Positions 16,613-26,600 of a DNA stretch of 64,000 nucleotides are shown here, piece after piece; within the stretch, counting starts at the first letter, position 1, and each line of letters opens with the position of its first letter. Where the stretch lies: positions 22,230 through 86,229 of the forward strand of contig NZ_LT985749.1 of NCBI RefSeq assembly GCF_900290115.1, given 5' to 3'. The notes beneath the pieces are model-generated. The model did not search any database. It worked only from the letters and a program-made list of their open reading frames with translations, and was not told where the DNA came from. Source of the stretch: Alistipes sp. Marseille-P5061 (lineage in GTDB: Bacteria > Bacteroidota > Bacteroidia > Bacteroidales > Rikenellaceae). The translations under genes were made by a program, and so were the position numbers.

Positions 16613-18463
16613 TCAGAAGTTGAGGATGACGCCCGCCGTGAAGTTGGCGCCGTACTCGGGATACCAGGCGTAGTCGTAGAGCCTCCGGTCGAGCAGGTTG
16701 CGCCCCTCGGCGAAGAGCGTCACGCGTCCGCTGACCTTCCACACCACGTCGGCCCGCAGGTCGAAGGCGAAGGGGGCCTCGAACGAGTCCAGGTAGTCGG
16801 GCGAGAAGTAGTGTGCATAAATGTATTCGGGACTGCCAAGCTGGGGGGTTAGCATGGCCTCGTAAAGTGTTGACCACTTCCGCTTGCCCTGCATGTGGAG
16901 TCCCACGCCAAACGACACCTTGCCTCCTTCGTAGCGGGCCTTGACCGCGCCCCGGAAGCGAGGCTCGCCCGTCTGGAGCGCCAGGTCGTTGTTGTAGGCA
17001 TAGCCGTGCGCCTCGAGCGAGAGCAGGAAGCTGCTCACCGGACGGAACTCAACCTCGCCGTGGAACGAGGTGACGGTCTGTCGCCCGAAGACGGGGATGA
17101 AGTAGCCGTTGAAGGCCGCGAGGATGGACTCATCCCCACCTTCGTCCGACAGGCGCTCGAATTCCCGAGCCGAGAGCGAATACCAGTAGGGATGGTCGTC
17201 GCGCACCGAGAAGCCGGCATAGATGCGGTAGGAGAGCATCTTGCGGAAGATGGAGCCGTGAATGCCCAGCCGCACGTTGTAGTCGGCCGAACTCTTCTGC
17301 CGGAAGGCAAGCTGCAGGGGCTCCGACACGTTCAACTTCTCCCAGTGCGCATTGAACCGGGTAGGCGCCGTCACGTAGGGATTCATCCGCGTGAGCGAGC
17401 GGAAGCTGTTGTCGTGCAGTCCTCCGTCGACGTCAAGGAAGGGGCGCAGCTTCTCGGTGCCGATGTTGAATTCGAACCGGGCATAGGGGAAGATGTAGCT
17501 GCGCGAGGAGGCTCCCGCGATTTTGTCCCACGTGTAGTCGGCCCCCACCTCAAGTGCCACTACCCCGCCCTCGTAGCCGTAGCGGGCCCCGGCGCGGACG
17601 ATGTTCTCCGAGTAGAAGTCGTAGCTGCGTCCGCCGCCCAGGTAGTCGTACCCGCCCTGCAGCAGGAGCAGATGGCGGCCGAAGCGGCGCCCGAGGCGGG
17701 CCTTCGCCCCGAGGTTGGTCTGCTGCGCCTTCGACGGATAGTCATAGGCCCACGAATGGTCGCGGAAGAGCAACCCGTCGAGCGTGACGTCGAAGTTGAG
17801 GCGCTCCATATCCTTGAAGTCGTCGCCGAAACGCACCTTCAGGGCGAACTCGCCGTAGTTGACCTTCGAACCGGCAACCGGCTTCTCCATCCACGGGCGC
17901 ATATCCTCATGCCACGGAGCGAGGTAGACTCCGTAGCGGTGCAGCAGGCGGTTCTCGTAGCTGACGTGCCCCTCGAGCAGGTGGCGTCCCAGATACTTGC
18001 CGGCAGCCACGCCCGCGCGGTTTTCCATCCAGAGCGAGTTATTCTTCACATCGAAGCAGTTCCGGATGTCGGCATAGCGCCCCTTGTGGTTGATGTAGCC
18101 CAGCGCATAGCCCGTATCGGGATTCTGCGTGGCGGCGTAGAAGTCCAGCACCGAATTGAGCGGATAGCCCGCACCGACCTTCAGATAGAAGGGCAGCGGA
18201 CGGTTGAACTCCCAGTAGGTGACCGACGCCGGGCGAATCGGCCGCGTATCGAGGGTCGTCTCGAGCGACAGCGGCGTAATCGTATAGTCGATTTCGGGGC
18301 GCATCTGCACCGTATCGGTCATGTCGGGTTCGATGGCCAGCTTCGCGGCCTGCTCCACCTTCGGGACATAGGCCTTGGTCACCTCGACCTGCTTCTCCAC
18401 CTGCGCCATCGTCGCACAGGGGAATGCCGTCAACAGGGCGACGGCCAGCAACAATCTCTTCAT
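16613..18463 (-). CDS. Plug-less outer-membrane beta-barrel protein (TonB-receptor-like barrel)
   Basis: I start at the ATG at 18463 (616 residues); a TTG five codons earlier overlaps the upstream stop codon. A signal peptide (about 1-21, MKRLLLAVALLTAFPCATMAQ in shortened form) is followed by a periplasmic segment of about 70 residues and then a barrel that resembles the barrel of TonB-dependent receptors, ending in LNF. No plug or TonB-box is seen, so gated import is unlikely. It sits 11 bp behind a large TPR protein gene, so the two are translationally linked and probably act together in the envelope. The function is unknown. Confidence 0.82.
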   Translation of the reverse strand: MKRLLLAVALLTAFPCATMAQVEKQVEVTKAYVPKVEQAAKLAIEPDMTDTVQMRPEIDYTITPLSLETTLDTRPIRPASVTYWEFNRPLPFYLKVGAGYPLNSVLDFYAATQNPDTGYALGYINHKGRYADIRNCFDVKNNSLWMENRAGVAAGKYLGRHLLEGHVSYENRLLHRYGVYLAPWHEDMRPWMEKPVAGSKVNYGEFALKVRFGDDFKDMERLNFDVTLDGLLFRDHSWAYDYPSKAQQTNLGAKARLGRRFGRHLLLLQGGYDYLGGGRSYDFYSENIVRAGARYGYEGGVVALEVGADYTWDKIAGASSRSYIFPYARFEFNIGTEKLRPFLDVDGGLHDNSFRSLTRMNPYVTAPTRFNAHWEKLNVSEPLQLAFRQKSSADYNVRLGIHGSIFRKMLSYRIYAGFSVRDDHPYWYSLSAREFERLSDEGGDESILAAFNGYFIPVFGRQTVTSFHGEVEFRPVSSFLLSLEAHGYAYNNDLALQTGEPRFRGAVKARYEGGKVSFGVGLHMQGKRKWSTLYEAMLTPQLGSPEYIYAHYFSPDYLDSFEAPFAFDLRADVVWKVSGRVTLFAEGRNLLDRRLYDYAWYPEYGANFTAGVILNF

Positions 18464-18474
18464 CTTGCTCTTGC

Positions 18475-21462
18475 TCAATTCAGTTTTTCGATTCGCTTCT
18501 TCGCCTCGTCGACGATGCCGTCGTCGGCGGGCGAGTATCCGTCGGCCACGCTCTGGTAGGTGGCGCGGGCCTGGAAGTTGTCGCCCCGGCGCACGTAGAG
18601 GTCACCCAGCAGGATGTAGGCCTTGGCCAGCCAGTAGGAGGAGGCGGGCTCCCGGTCGGCAAAGGCGAAGACCGCCTTCTCGCACCCGTCCAGGTCGCCC
18701 GAGGCGAACTGCGCCTCGATGAGGCGGTAGGCCGCCTCGCAGCCCTCCTTCGTGCGCACCTCCGCGGCAAGCTCGCGGTAGAGCTTCAGCGCCGCGTCGC
18801 CGTCGCCCCGCTCGCGGAGCAGGCCGGCCAGCGCATACTTCGACTCGCGCAGCGCCGTGGCCCCGGCGTCGGGATGGGCCGCAACGTCGGCCGCCATCGC
18901 CTCGATTTTGGCCGTATCGCCCCCGGCGAGCGTCGCCCGCACGTAGCCCGTCATGGCATCCTCGCGCCCCGAGGCGGTCGGCGCCGCATCGTAGAGCTGG
19001 CGGTAGGCCGCCGCAGCCTCGTCGTAGCGCTTCTCGGCGTAGGTCAGCTCGGAGAGCTTCTCGAGGACCGTCACCCGGTAGGGGTGCTGTCCGCGCGAGG
19101 CGAGCTCCGTGAGGCTCTCGATGGCATATTCGCGCTCGCCGCTGCGCAGGTAGCAGTCGCTCAGGTAATAGAGCGCGTCGTTGAGGTAATACCCCTTCGG
19201 ATAGTTGTTCACGTAACTGCGCAGCGACTTGGCCGCATCCTCCACCCGGTCGGCCAGGTAGAGCTTCTGCGCGGCGGCAAACGTGAGCGAGTCGCGCGAG
19301 AGGGCCGTCAGGTCGCTCTCGGCCCCCACCCGCTCGGCGTAGGCGAAGTAGCCGTCGACGTTGCCCTGCTCGACATAGATTTCGCGGATGCCCTGCATCG
19401 CCTCCTTCGCCTCGGGCGAGTGGGGCGAGGTGCTCACCACCCGCTCGTAGCTGGAGAGCGACCGCGCGCGGTCACCCAGATTGAGGTAGGCCAGACCCAG
19501 GTCCGAGAGGGCCTGCGTCACGCGCGGCGAGGAGGGGTACTCCTCGACGAAGCGTTCGAGCGCCCGGGCCCCCTCGTCGTAGCGCTGCTGCGCGATGTAG
19601 GTGCGTCCCAGCTCGTAGGCGGCCGCATCGGCATACTCGCCCCCGCGGTCGGCGGCCAGCTGGCGCAGTACGGCGATTTTCTCGTCGTTGCGCCCCACGA
19701 TGCCGAGCGTCACGGCCCGCTGGTAGCGGGCGTAGCGCGTCGCGGAGGCGTCGCCACCGGCAGCCTCGGCGCGGGCATAGGCCTCGAGCGCACGGTCGAA
19801 CGACCGCTCCGAATAGTAGGTGTCGCCCAGACGGTTGCAGGCGTCGGCGCGGTAGCGGGCCGGGGCCGTACGGAGCGCGAGGAACTTCTCGAACGAGGCG
19901 CGCGCCTGGCTCATCCGTCCGCGGTCGAAGTCGCAGTAGCCCAGATTGTACCACGCCAGCGCATATTCGCGTTCGCTGCGGGGCGCCCGCTTCAGGTAGG
20001 CGTTGTAACGCGAAGCGGCGGTGGCGCGGTCGCCCTGCGCAAAGGCGATTTCGCCCTGCCAGAAGTTGCCGAGCGCCGCATATTTCGGGCTGACGTTCAC
20101 CCGCTCGGATTCGGCCAGCGAACGCTGGGCGGCCGCCAGGTCACCCGCCGAGTAGGCCTCCAGCGCACGGAAGTAGGCGATTTTCTGGAGTGCGGCGCGA
20201 ATCTCGGCATCGGGCTCCGGCACGGCGCGGATGGCCTCATAGGCGGCATCGTAGTCGCGCGAATTGTAGTAGGCCGCCACCAGCAGCGTCCGCGCCTCGG
20301 CCGCGCGCGGCGACGAGGGGTAACGCTCCACATAGCGGCTCAGCACGTTGATGGCCCCGTTGAAGGCGCCGCCGCCCAGCTCGTACTGCAGCTTGCCGTA
20401 GTTGAAGAGGGCATCCTCGGCAATCGTGGAGTCGAACTGCTCGTTGGCCGCCATGGCGAAGGCCTCCATCGCCGACTGCTTGTCGCCGTTACGCAGGCAG
20501 CAGTCGGCCAGGTGGTACGAGGCGTTCTGCGTCAGGGCGTCGTCGGCGCCGCACGCCTTGCGGAGCGGCTCCTCGGCCTCGGCGTAGCGGGCCGTGCGGT
20601 AGAGCGAGAAGCCCTTGAGGTAGTTCTCGTCGCGTCCCGGCTCGCCGCCCGCCTCCTCGAACACGGCCAGGTACTCGAGCGTGCGGTTGTAGTCGCCCAG
20701 ATGGAACCACGACTCGGCCACCACGCGCGCCAGCTCGGCGCGGCGCGCCGGCACGGCCTTGCGCATCAGCTCGTCGCCGTGGTCGACCACGTAGCGGTAG
20801 TTCCCCTCGCGAAACTCGATTTGCAGCAGGTAGTAGGGCACCACGGGGCCGTAGGCCTCGCTGCGGGCCAGCTGCTCGAAGCCCTGGCGGGCCCGTCCGT
20901 AGCGTCCCTCGGCATAGTCGATGTAGGCCTTGTAGTAGCGGGCATGGTCGATGTAGCGGCTGCGGCTGCCGATGCGGTCGAAGTAGTCGTAGGCCTGGTC
21001 ATAGCGCCCCTCGGTGAAGGCGACGTAGCCCATCCGCACGTCGTACTGCTCGCGGCGCGAGCGGTCGAGCGCCTTGTAGTCGGTCCGTTCGAAGCAGTCG
21101 CGGGCCCGTTCGAAATCGGACTGCGTGCAGTAGTAGGAGCCCAGCGAGAAGCGCACGTCGTTGGCGAAGACCGAGCCCGGGTAGCGCTGCTCGAAGTCCA
21201 GCAGCGCCGCTTCGGCATCGCGGCTGCCCAGCTCGACGGCGCAGGCCGCCAGGTGGTAGTCGATGCTCTGGAGGGCGTGGTAGTCGGCCGGGGTAACCCC
21301 CTCGCGCGCCTTGAGGAATTCGAGCCGGGCGTCGCTCCAACGGCCGTGGTCGAAGAGTTCGCGGCCGCGCTCGAGGGCGGCCAGAGCCTCGGGTGTCGCC
21401 GCCTGCGTCTGCATCCACGCAAGGGAGCCCAGCAGCAGCGACCAAATCAGTTTTCCGCGCAT
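18475..21462 (-). CDS. Large periplasmic tetratricopeptide-repeat protein
   Basis: The product has 995 residues with a signal peptide (about 1-21, ending TQA). The rest is built from about twenty TPR-like helical pairs; motifs such as DALYYLSDCYLRSGEREYA and ARYRADACNRLGDTYY (each a single repeat) recur about every 34-37 residues. TPR solenoids bind protein partners, so this is likely a periplasmic scaffold or chaperone for its operon partner, the barrel protein downstream. Parts resemble YbgF/BamD-type TPR regions, though no specific family is certain. A perfect -7 element lies 80 bp upstream. Confidence 0.85.
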   Translation of the reverse strand: MRGKLIWSLLLGSLAWMQTQAATPEALAALERGRELFDHGRWSDARLEFLKAREGVTPADYHALQSIDYHLAACAVELGSRDAEAALLDFEQRYPGSVFANDVRFSLGSYYCTQSDFERARDCFERTDYKALDRSRREQYDVRMGYVAFTEGRYDQAYDYFDRIGSRSRYIDHARYYKAYIDYAEGRYGRARQGFEQLARSEAYGPVVPYYLLQIEFREGNYRYVVDHGDELMRKAVPARRAELARVVAESWFHLGDYNRTLEYLAVFEEAGGEPGRDENYLKGFSLYRTARYAEAEEPLRKACGADDALTQNASYHLADCCLRNGDKQSAMEAFAMAANEQFDSTIAEDALFNYGKLQYELGGGAFNGAINVLSRYVERYPSSPRAAEARTLLVAAYYNSRDYDAAYEAIRAVPEPDAEIRAALQKIAYFRALEAYSAGDLAAAQRSLAESERVNVSPKYAALGNFWQGEIAFAQGDRATAASRYNAYLKRAPRSEREYALAWYNLGYCDFDRGRMSQARASFEKFLALRTAPARYRADACNRLGDTYYSERSFDRALEAYARAEAAGGDASATRYARYQRAVTLGIVGRNDEKIAVLRQLAADRGGEYADAAAYELGRTYIAQQRYDEGARALERFVEEYPSSPRVTQALSDLGLAYLNLGDRARSLSSYERVVSTSPHSPEAKEAMQGIREIYVEQGNVDGYFAYAERVGAESDLTALSRDSLTFAAAQKLYLADRVEDAAKSLRSYVNNYPKGYYLNDALYYLSDCYLRSGEREYAIESLTELASRGQHPYRVTVLEKLSELTYAEKRYDEAAAAYRQLYDAAPTASGREDAMTGYVRATLAGGDTAKIEAMAADVAAHPDAGATALRESKYALAGLLRERGDGDAALKLYRELAAEVRTKEGCEAAYRLIEAQFASGDLDGCEKAVFAFADREPASSYWLAKAYILLGDLYVRRGDNFQARATYQSVADGYSPADDGIVDEAKKRIEKLN

Positions 21463-21541
21463 AGCATTCGTTTTTGGGCGAAGCCCCCGTGCCGCATGCG
21501 TCTCCGGAAGCGGAGGGCGGCGGGCTTCGCAAAGGATGGCT

Positions 21542-21549
21542 CAAAGATA
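21542..21549 (-). promoter_or_regulatory. -7 element (TATCTTTG) for the TPR/barrel operon
   Basis: A perfect TAnnTTTG on the minus strand, giving a leader of about 70 nt before the TPR gene start at 21462. No TTG at 19-21 bp was found. Confidence 0.5.
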
Positions 21550-21627
21550 ATACTTTTTGGCCATCCGCACACCATCGGGGAACGATTATTGCCCGCGATG
21601 GAGAGGTAACACAAAATCCTGTCGACC

Positions 21628-22036
21628 ATGACCGAAAAAATCACACTTCGCATGAATGCCGATTCGACCTTCCGGCCCGAACCGGAGACCACCTGCACGG
21701 AGCTGCCCCCCCCACGGGATGCTGCTCCGCGCGGGTGCCTGCGCCGCCGGGCGCGTCGCGCTGCGCCTCATGGAGCAGAGCCACGTCCGCCCGAGCAACT
21801 TCGAAATCAGCCTCTCGGGCGAGCTCGACACCGACTCGCTGCGCGACGAGAGCCTCTTCACCTCGTTCCGCCTCCACTTCAACGTCGCCTGCCGCCGCGA
21901 GCAGGAGCAGACGGCCGTGAGCCACGCCCTGCGGCTCACCCACGAGCAGGCCTGCGGCACGACCCGCATGCTGGGGCGGATTGCCCCCGTCAGCTGCGAG
22001 ATTGTCATCGTGAGCACCGAGCCCGACAAGGGGTGA
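21628..22036 (+). pseudogene. OsmC-family thiol peroxidase-like gene, frameshifted in a C8 tract
   Basis: The frame from ATG 21628 reads MTEKITLRMNADSTF... to Leu26-Pro27 and then enters an eight-C run (21706-21713). Dropping one C joins it to a second frame that continues to a stop at 22036, giving a 135-residue protein with clear OsmC features: the first reactive-Cys helix (AGACAAGRVALRLME), the LHFNVAC strand, and the second Cys in EQACGTTRMLG followed by PVSCEIVIV. OsmC proteins reduce organic hydroperoxides. As written the gene is broken; it may be a sequencing error, a decayed gene, or slippage-switched expression. It is divergent from the TPR gene and convergent with tolC. Confidence 0.82.
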
Positions 22037-22037
22037 C

Positions 22038-22240
22038 CCCTCCCGTCCCCGCCCCCGCGAAGGGAGCCGAAGGCGGCCAGCGGGGCCGAACTGTGGCCGG
22101 AAAGCCAAACGGAGCCGGGCGGGACCGAACGGGGCCGGGCGGAACCGACTAAGGGCCCGGGCAGAACCGACTGAGGCCCGGAAAGTCAAACGGGATTCGG
22201 AATGCCGAATGGAGCCCGGCGGGGCCCGGGGAGCCGTCTG
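22038..22240. repeat. GC-rich degenerate array R4 after the OsmC-like gene
   Basis: Imperfect units around GGGCCGGGCGGAACCGA (about 17-20 bp), with variants such as GGGCCCGGGCAGAACCGAC, follow the OsmC stop codon. The plus strand, sense for OsmC, carries the G-runs. No terminator or gene is visible within it. Confidence 0.7.
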
Positions 22241-22277
22241 CGGCACTCCGGGCCCCGCTTCATGAGCGCCGCAGGGG

Positions 22278-22367
22278 CCGTGCGGCTCTTCGCACCGCGA
22301 CCGCTGCTGCCCTACTCCTCCACCGTGCGGCTCTTCGCACCGCGACTGCCGCCACCCTACTCCTCCG
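22278..22367. repeat. 45-bp tandem duplication across the tolC stop codon
   Basis: Two 45-bp copies (22278-22322 and 22323-22367) are alike except for a few substitutions; both contain GTGCGGCTCTTCGCACCGCG. The right copy includes the last codons and TAG of the efflux outer-membrane gene (stop at 22357-22359); the left copy repeats GAGGAGTAG outside the gene. It shows how spacer DNA can grow from a gene's 3' end. Confidence 0.85.
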
Positions 22368-23628
22368 CCGGCGTGGCGGTGATGCGCCGGTAGTCGGCCA
22401 CCGCCACGGCATAGTTGTAGCGCGACTGGATGGCGTTCGTATAGAGCTGAATCCAACTCAGCTGCGCCTGCAGCACGTCGAGAATCGAGGCCTGCCCCTC
22501 GCCGTAAGAGTAGGTGCTGATTTCGAGGTTCTCGCCCGCGATGCGCAGGCTCTGCTCCGAGGCGACGACCTGCGCGCGGGCCTGGACCATCGTCGTCCAG
22601 CCGTTCATCTCCTCGCGCACGACGTCGTCGCGCAGCTGCGCCTCCTGCCACACGGTGCGCGCCTGCTCGGCCCGTGCGGCCCGCACCGCCCGGCGACGCT
22701 CGCCGCCGTGGAAAATCGGCACCGAGAGCTGCACGAAGGCCTCGCCGTCGAGCAGCGTGGAGCCCGTGCGGTTGGGCGAGTGGGGCCGCCACGACGCCCC
22801 CACCCCGACGCTCAGCCGGGGGTTGTATTCCGAGCGCACCGCCCGCACACCGGCCGCGGCCCGCTCGCCGGCCAGACGTGCGGCCCTGAGGTCCGCACGG
22901 CGCTCCAGCACCTCGTCGGCCGCCACCCGCGCCGGCAGCGGCAGCGTATCGCGGATGCTCTGCGCCAGTCGGGCCTGCTGTTCGCCCGCGGCGCCGCGCA
23001 GCAGGTTGAAGTTGTGGCGCGCCACCGCCAGGTTGCGCTCGGCCGTGAGCAGTTCGTAGGCCGCCTCGCTCAGCCGCGCGTCAATCATCAGCACGTCGCT
23101 GCGCGCGACGTAGCCCTCGCTAAAGCGGTAGTCGACCACCTCCTTGAGCGAGCGAATCAGCCCCACGTAGCGGCGCATCGAGGCGGCGAACTCCTCCATG
23201 GCCGAGAGGTTCCAGTAGGTGTACTCGGCCGAATAGCAGACCTCGAAGCGGGTGAACTCCTCGTCGCAGAGGGCGATGTCGCTCCCGAGCGACGCCTCGT
23301 CGACCGCCGCGCGGACCGCCCCGCCACCGTAGAGCGTCTGCACCAGCTGGGGCGTCACCCCGAAGCTCCACGGCTTCGCCCCCTCGCTGCGGCGCATCGC
23401 CACCGAGAAACTGCCGTCGAGCGACAGCCGGGGCAGGTAGCCCGTGCGGGCCACGGCCAGCCGTTCGCCGGCCGCACGGCTGGCCGACGCGGCCATCTTC
23501 AGCGCGCGGCTGTAGCGGAGCACGTCGCGGCGGTAGTCGTCGAGGAGGGTCTGCCCCCGCAGCGGTATCCGTGCGGCAAGGAGCAGGACAAGCAGAAGGA
23601 GCGGCAGAAGCCGGCGGGAATGTTTCAT
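22357..23628 (-). CDS. RND efflux outer-membrane factor (TolC family)
   Basis: The start at 23628 gives 423 residues and overlaps the permease stop by an ATGA, so translation is coupled. The signal peptide covers about 1-26. Two long alpha-helical repeats with heptad pattern (for example LRKV-type stretches around 150-210 and 350-420) and the closing segment NAIQSRYNYAVAVADYRR are typical of the TolC/OprM family. It should form the trimeric exit duct for the permease and adaptor in the same operon. It is the last gene of the set, and its 3' end lies in a 45-bp duplication. Confidence 0.9.
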   Translation of the reverse strand: MKHSRRLLPLLLLVLLLAARIPLRGQTLLDDYRRDVLRYSRALKMAASASRAAGERLAVARTGYLPRLSLDGSFSVAMRRSEGAKPWSFGVTPQLVQTLYGGGAVRAAVDEASLGSDIALCDEEFTRFEVCYSAEYTYWNLSAMEEFAASMRRYVGLIRSLKEVVDYRFSEGYVARSDVLMIDARLSEAAYELLTAERNLAVARHNFNLLRGAAGEQQARLAQSIRDTLPLPARVAADEVLERRADLRAARLAGERAAAGVRAVRSEYNPRLSVGVGASWRPHSPNRTGSTLLDGEAFVQLSVPIFHGGERRRAVRAARAEQARTVWQEAQLRDDVVREEMNGWTTMVQARAQVVASEQSLRIAGENLEISTYSYGEGQASILDVLQAQLSWIQLYTNAIQSRYNYAVAVADYRRITATPAEE

Positions 23629-26600
23629 GACAGACGGATTTTGTGGAAGAGGGCATAGACCACCGGCAGCACCAGAATCGTGAGCAGCGTGGCGGCCAGC
23701 AGACCGCCCATGATGGTGGCGGCCATCGCCCCGAACATCGAGTCGAAGAGCAGCGGCAGCATGCCCAGAACGGTCGTTCCCGAGGCGCTCACCACCGGCA
23801 CGATGCGGCTGCGCGTCGCCTCGGCCAGCGCCTCGCCGGGAGCCATCCCGCCGCTGCGCAGTTCGCCGATGCGGGCGACGAGCACCACGGCGTTCTTGAC
23901 ATACATGCCCGCCAGCCCGATGAGCCCCAGCAGCGCGAAGAAGTTGAACGTGCGCCCCGTGACGAGCAGCCCCGCCACCACGCCGATGAAGAGCAGCGGC
24001 GCCAGCAGCAGCACGGCCACCGGGTCGCGGTAGTTGCCGAAGAGGAGCAGCAGGATGAAGAAGATGGCCGCGGCCGTCAGCGGCAGGTACTTCATCAGGG
24101 CGGCGTTCGACTCCTCGCGGCTCTCCTCCTCGCCGAAGATGCGGAGCGTGTAGCCCTCGGGGAGCTCGACCGTGCGCCGCACCTCGTCGCGCAGCGTCGC
24201 AAAGAGGCGCGCGGCGTTGACCCCCGGCGCCGGGTCGCACTGCGCCTTCATCACCCGCTCGCGGTTGTAGCGGCGGATGACCCCCGTGCGGAAGTCGAAG
24301 CGGAAGTCGTCGGTGGCCTGCCCCAGCGAGAAGACCCGCCCGGCGGGGGTGAAGAGCGGGAGCGTCTGCAGGTTGGTGAGGTTGTAGTCGGCCAGGTTCT
24401 CGTCCTTGAGCAGAATGGGCATGATGAGGTCCCCCTCGCGGAACTCGCCCAGCGGGAAGCCCTGCGTGGCCACCGTGAGGTCCTGCGCCATCTGGCTGCG
24501 GTTCACGCCGATGCGCTGCCCCTTCATCTGCGAATAGACGGGCATCCACGTGGGGATGCGGTTGCCCCAGCTGTTGCGGATGTTCTCCGTGCCGGGCGTC
24601 CGCCACATGATGCGCTCCACCTGCTCCGTGAGGCGGCACAGCACCTCGGGGTCGTGCCCCACGAAGCCGAACTCGATGACCGCATCGGGCACGGGCGAGA
24701 GCTTGAAGAGCGACGAGCGCAGCCACACGTCGGGAAACTCCGCGCGGACGTAGCGGCCGAACTCCTCCTCGACCTGCCGCGTCTGACGGCGGTCGCGGAG
24801 CTCGACGAGCAGGTTGCCGAAGTTGGGCTTCATGGTCACGCTGCCGCTGGCCAGGTAGTAGCGCGGCGGCGTGGAGCCCATCGTTGCCGAGACGTTCTTC
24901 ACCTCCGGGCGGCGGCGCAGCCACCCCTCCATCCGCTCGATGACCTGCTCCGTCGAGCGGATGCCGTAGCCCTCGGGCAGCAGCACGTCGGCGCGGAAGT
25001 AGGGCTTGTCCATCTCGGGGAAGAAGTTCTGCGGCATGCGCCCCATCGTCCAGAGCGAGAGGGCGAAGAGCAGCAGCGCGACGGCAACCGTCCGCCAGCG
25101 GTGGCGCAGCAGCGCGCCGAGCAGACGATTGAAGCGGCGGAAGAAGGCCCCCTCTCCGCCGCCCGTGCGGGGCTCCGTGCGGAGCAGCAGCTCGCCCATG
25201 AGCGGCGTCTGCGTGAGGGCCAGCAGCCAGCTGAGCAGCAGCGAGACGGCCAGCACGACGAAGAGCGGCTTGACGATTTCGGCCACGGCCGACGGCGCCA
25301 GATAGAGCGGCAGGAAGGAGACGATGGCGATGAGCGTCGCCCCCAGCAGGCTCCAGCGGGGGCCATTGGCACCCTCGACCAGCGCGCGGCGGCACGCAAC
25401 GCCGCGCAGCATCGCCTGCCGGGCGTTGTCGGTCACCACGATGGCGTTGTCGACCAGCATCCCCATGGCGATGATGAAGCCGGCGAGCGACGTGCGGTTG
25501 AGCCCCTCGCCCAGCAGGAGCATGAGCAGCAGCGTGCCGCCGATGGAGAAGAGCAGCGAGCTGCCGATGAGCACCCCGGCCCGCACCCCCATCAGGAGCA
25601 TGATGAGCGCCACGACGATGGCCAGCGACTCGGCCAGGTTGAGGGCAAAGGCGGTGTTGGCCTCGCGGGCGATGCGGTCCTCGGGATAGAGCTCCGTGAG
25701 CTCCAGCCCGACGGGCATCCGGCTGCGCAGCGACTCGAGCACCCGCCCCACGGCGCGGCCGCTCCGGACGACGTCGACCCCCGCTTCGGTCGAGATGCCG
25801 ATGCCGATGGCCCGGCGGCCGTTGACGCGCATGAGGCTCTGCGGCGGCGAGACGTATCCGCGCTCGACGCGCGCCACGTCGCCCAGCCGGTACTGCTTGC
25901 CCGTCGACGAGATGAGCAGCTGGTCGGCGATGTCCTCCGTCGTGCGGTAGGTCCCGTCCTCGAGCAGGCGCACCTGCATGAGCCCCGCCTGCTTCAGACC
26001 GCTCTCGACCAGGGTGTTCTGCCGCGCGATGGTCGCGACGACCGTCTCGGGGCGAATCGAGAAGTTGGCCAGCGCCGCCAGACTCACGTAGAGGTTCACC
26101 ACGGGGGTCTGCTCGCCGAAGAGCGCCACCTTCTGCACGCCGTCGAGCGTCACCAGCTCGCGCTTGATGCGCTGGGCCCACTGGCGCAGCTCGCTCCAGG
26201 TGAAGCCCTCGTCGGCCGAGAGTCCGTAGTAGATTCCGTAGAGGTCGCCGAAGTCGTCGGCCACGCGAATCGGCGAGACCCCCTCGGGCAGCGTCGGCTG
26301 CACGTCGAGCACGCGGCGCCGCAGCTCGTCCCAGAGCTGCGGAATCTCGGCGGCGCGGGTGGCCGGGTCCAGCTCGACGAGCACCTTCGCCACCCCGTAG
26401 CCCGACTCGGAGGTCACCTTGTGGACGGCACGCATGGCCTGCACCTCGCGTTCGACGGGTTCGGTGACCAGCTCCTCGACCTGCTCGGGCGTGGCGCCAG
26501 GATAGGTGCAGACGAGCATGGCGCTCTTGATGACGAAGAGGGCGTCCTCCTTCTTTTCGAGCGAGGTGAAGCTCGCGGCGCCGCCCGCAAGCAGCACCAG

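Noticed and set aside
16451..16852. A plus-strand frame with DPDG/RPGG-type repeats across array R3
   Set aside because: The repeat period of 12 bp gives peptide repeats by default. The frame runs into the barrel gene antisense and lacks a ribosome site.
22357..26181. A 1274-codon minus-strand frame covering most of the RND permease gene in another frame
   Set aside because: Only its last 423 codons are real (the TolC-family gene). The rest is a low-complexity Arg/Ala/Gly-rich shadow of the permease, caused by high GC.
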